Virus record (IMG/VR): IMGVR_UViG_3300021379_001533
Coordinates: 1 to 22,670 of that record
Length of the DNA: 22,670 nucleotides
Origin: a virus
Strand: one strand, 5' to 3'
Positions 20,863-22,670 of this stretch are shown here, one piece after another. Positions within the stretch are counted from its first letter, which is position 1, and every line of letters starts with the position of its first letter. The translations under genes were made by a program, and so were the position numbers. The notes beneath the pieces are model-generated. The model had not been told where the DNA came from, ran no database searches, and saw nothing but the letters and a program-made list of their open reading frames with translations.

Positions 20863-22670
20863 TTATCCGAAAAAGTCCTCGATGGAGTTTCTCTTTTCAA
20901 GAGACCAACCAATTTTTTCAACAATGTCATTCAGTGGTAGTTTGTAGGTTTTATCAAACATCATATCACGGTCAATATATTTATCGAGTCCAAACTCTGG
21001 AGGCAAACCATCGACCATAGCAATCACGTTTTCACGGATTGGATTTGGCATCTTGAGGTAGACAAATTTGATTTTCTCACCCTCCTGGATGCTAGCATAT
21101 TTTTGAGACACCTTATGTTTTGACAGCAGGTTATTGTAGAGCAATGAACCTCTGACATGGATCGGAGTACCCTGTTTGTAGATGTCCTGCCGATCACCGT
21201 ACTTACTAAGACCTTTGACTGATCTTGGAAAGCAGACATCTTCGATAGGAAGTCCCAGGAACTTGTCCTTGAAATCCTTAACGAATTTTTGGAGAAACTC
21301 TTCATCCTTATTCATGATTACCTCAAAAGACTTTTTGAGACTATCACGACAGGCAGATGGAGTAGAGGATTTTACTGCCTCAATACCCATCATTTTGAGT
21401 TTTGGTTTTTCATATTGAACACCCTCATTATTCCAAACGTTGAGGATGTAATGTTTTTTAGCAGTCCAAATACCTTTGGAGGAGATGCCCTCTCGTTTCA
21501 TGAACATTTTCTGCTCAAAGGCATTTACATATTCAGCCAGTTCGTTGTATGCCTTGTCAATGACATCTTGTAGTGGGCCATCACCAACTTTATCCAGGAA
21601 CTCCACCACAGCAACGTCATCTGGGTCGAAAGGTAGATCCTTGAACCTGTCATTGACCATGTCCTCCATATTAATATACAACGAATCCGTATCTGCTGCA
21701 ATAACATAATCCTTATCATTTTTGAAGATTCCGTTCATCCACTTGTTCACTGCACGTTCTGCAGTTTTGATAGACAACTGACCTGCCAAGGTAACTGCCT
21801 CAGCAAGATTACGATTATACCAACGGAAGTGAATGTTACCGAGAGCACCGTAAGCAGAGTTCAATGAGATTTTACGTGCCATTTGCAGATTGTTCAAAGA
21901 TGAAATCTTTTTCTGCAGTTCATATCTTTTGTCAGGATCTGTCTCATGAACCAACTCTTGCTCATGTTTGAGCATTTGTTTTTTGAAGACCTTGCGATCG
22001 TCGTAGAACTGTTGCATCAGTTTAGGCAGAAAACCTCGAGTATCTGTCCGAAACTTTGCACCATTCGGAGTCATCGTAAAACCAACAGGTCGTTTGACAT
22101 TTTGATCAAGCATTGCCTGCACACCAGGAGTTTCGTCTACACCAAGGAAAGTCTCAGGTGATATGTTGTACTGCATTATCAAATGAGGATACAGACTGTT
22201 CAGGTCAAAGGACATGACCCATTTATACATACCAGGATGGACTTCCTTGACAAATGCACCTTCAACAGCATTTCTGTTTTCAGAATCCTTGCGAGGAGGC
22301 ACGATAATATTCTGCCGATACAGCACGTCATAGATTTTGTTATCCCACATTTGTACCTGTGTAAAACAGGCATCTGGAATAGACTTCATTGACATGGTCA
22401 GAGTCACGGCAGTCTCAATCAGTTTCATCTTTTCTTCCAACTGAACAACCAAGTCTACATCCTGTATGTTGTAGTCAAGGTAGAGTTGGAAATCAGACTT
22501 CCACAATGTATGGAGGTTACCGTACTCTTCAAAGGTAAGTTTACCTGTGCCGAGTTCTACATTGGCAATGTGGTCAAGTCGATACGACTCTTGGTTTGTG
22601 TATGTAAACTTCTTGTATAGCTCAATGTAGTCAAGTGTGGCAATACCAAGTATGTCCAGGTATTTTTGAG
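20863..22670 (-). CDS. 43: DNA polymerase gp43, family B (N-terminal part outside window)
   Basis: Replicative polymerase with 3'-5' proofreading. About 601 codons are visible and the frame is open to the window edge, so roughly the first third (T4 gp43 is 898 aa) is missing. The fragment starts in the exonuclease domain (YNIQDVDLV is the Exo III motif). It then shows polymerase motif A SFDLNSLYP (near 22206), motif B ARKISLNSAYG (near 21870) and motif C ADTDSLYI (near 21690), with the catalytic Asp residues present. It ends KRNSIEDFFG; a C-terminal hydrophobic/aromatic tail of this kind binds the sliding clamp gp45 in T4. The downstream small ORF and uvsX follow at once. Confidence 0.97.
   Translation of the reverse strand, partial: QKYLDILGIATLDYIELYKKFTYTNQESYRLDHIANVELGTGKLTFEEYGNLHTLWKSDFQLYLDYNIQDVDLVVQLEEKMKLIETAVTLTMSMKSIPDACFTQVQMWDNKIYDVLYRQNIIVPPRKDSENRNAVEGAFVKEVHPGMYKWVMSFDLNSLYPHLIMQYNISPETFLGVDETPGVQAMLDQNVKRPVGFTMTPNGAKFRTDTRGFLPKLMQQFYDDRKVFKKQMLKHEQELVHETDPDKRYELQKKISSLNNLQMARKISLNSAYGALGNIHFRWYNRNLAEAVTLAGQLSIKTAERAVNKWMNGIFKNDKDYVIAADTDSLYINMEDMVNDRFKDLPFDPDDVAVVEFLDKVGDGPLQDVIDKAYNELAEYVNAFEQKMFMKREGISSKGIWTAKKHYILNVWNNEGVQYEKPKLKMMGIEAVKSSTPSACRDSLKKSFEVIMNKDEEFLQKFVKDFKDKFLGLPIEDVCFPRSVKGLSKYGDRQDIYKQGTPIHVRGSLLYNNLLSKHKVSQKYASIQEGEKIKFVYLKMPNPIRENVIAMVDGLPPEFGLDKYIDRDMMFDKTYKLPLNDIVEKIGWSLEKRNSIEDFFG

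Noticed and set aside
1-22670. tRNA genes, CRISPR arrays, IS elements, plus-strand genes
   Set aside because: No cloverleaf-like sequence, regular short repeats, transposase motif or plausible plus-strand gene was seen.

Overview
The window is part of a T4-like (Straboviridae/Kyanoviridae-type) myovirus genome. Every gene I can support lies on the minus strand, packed with short overlaps (repeated TAATG and ATGA stop/start junctions) and no gene-free stretch longer than about 70 bases. The core genes are diagnostic: DNA polymerase gp43, UvsX, helicase gp41, primase gp61, prohead protease gp21 and scaffold gp22. ThyX, a monomeric B12-dependent ribonucleotide reductase and several hypothetical genes I recall from marine phages point to the cyanophage / marine T4-like branch. 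No photosynthesis gene, tRNA or other host-specific gene is visible, so the host (cyanobacterium or marine alphaproteobacterium) is open.

In transcription order (right to left): (1) 22670-17070, replication and recombination: gp43 (N-terminal part outside the window), a ~52-aa ORF carrying a consensus sigma70 promoter, uvsX, two small unknown genes, gp41, and an HEXXH zinc-protease-like gene. (2) 17073-12086, one late-promoter-led run of five tightly packed genes: a KWDG nucleotidyltransferase/ligase-like protein, two acidic or charged unknowns, an HxGH nucleotidyltransferase, and an ATP-grasp (RimK-like) protein fused to a RimB-like aspartyl/zinc-protease domain. (3) 12093-6132, a highly charged protein, a repeat-built fibre-like virion protein, conserved phage unknowns, a holin-like membrane protein and three small overlapping ORFs. 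(4) 6214-1988, a coiled-coil tail-anchored protein, then a promoter and primase-thyX-nrdJ for DNA precursor supply. (5) 1975-1, late promoters and the head-assembly genes: a basic core-like protein, gp21 and gp22 (its 3' end outside the window).

The most interesting signal is in region 2, with one more example in region 5. Several proteins begin with a short leader ending in F-[IL]-x-E followed by A or G. This closely resembles the capsid-targeting sequence of T4 internal proteins, which gp21 cleaves during head maturation. Here the leaders sit on recognisable enzymes: the HxGH nucleotidyltransferase, the ATP-grasp/protease fusion and the KWDG protein. I infer a late operon of enzymes packaged inside the head, trimmed by gp21 and injected with the DNA.

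Two promoter classes are visible. Early-type promoters have TTGAC(A/T) and an extended -10 TGGTATAAT (before uvsX and before the primase). Late-type CTAAATA boxes (before gp22, the gp21 unit, the charged 334-aa gene and the packaged-enzyme operon) overlap or lie within 20 bp of the stop codon of the preceding gene.
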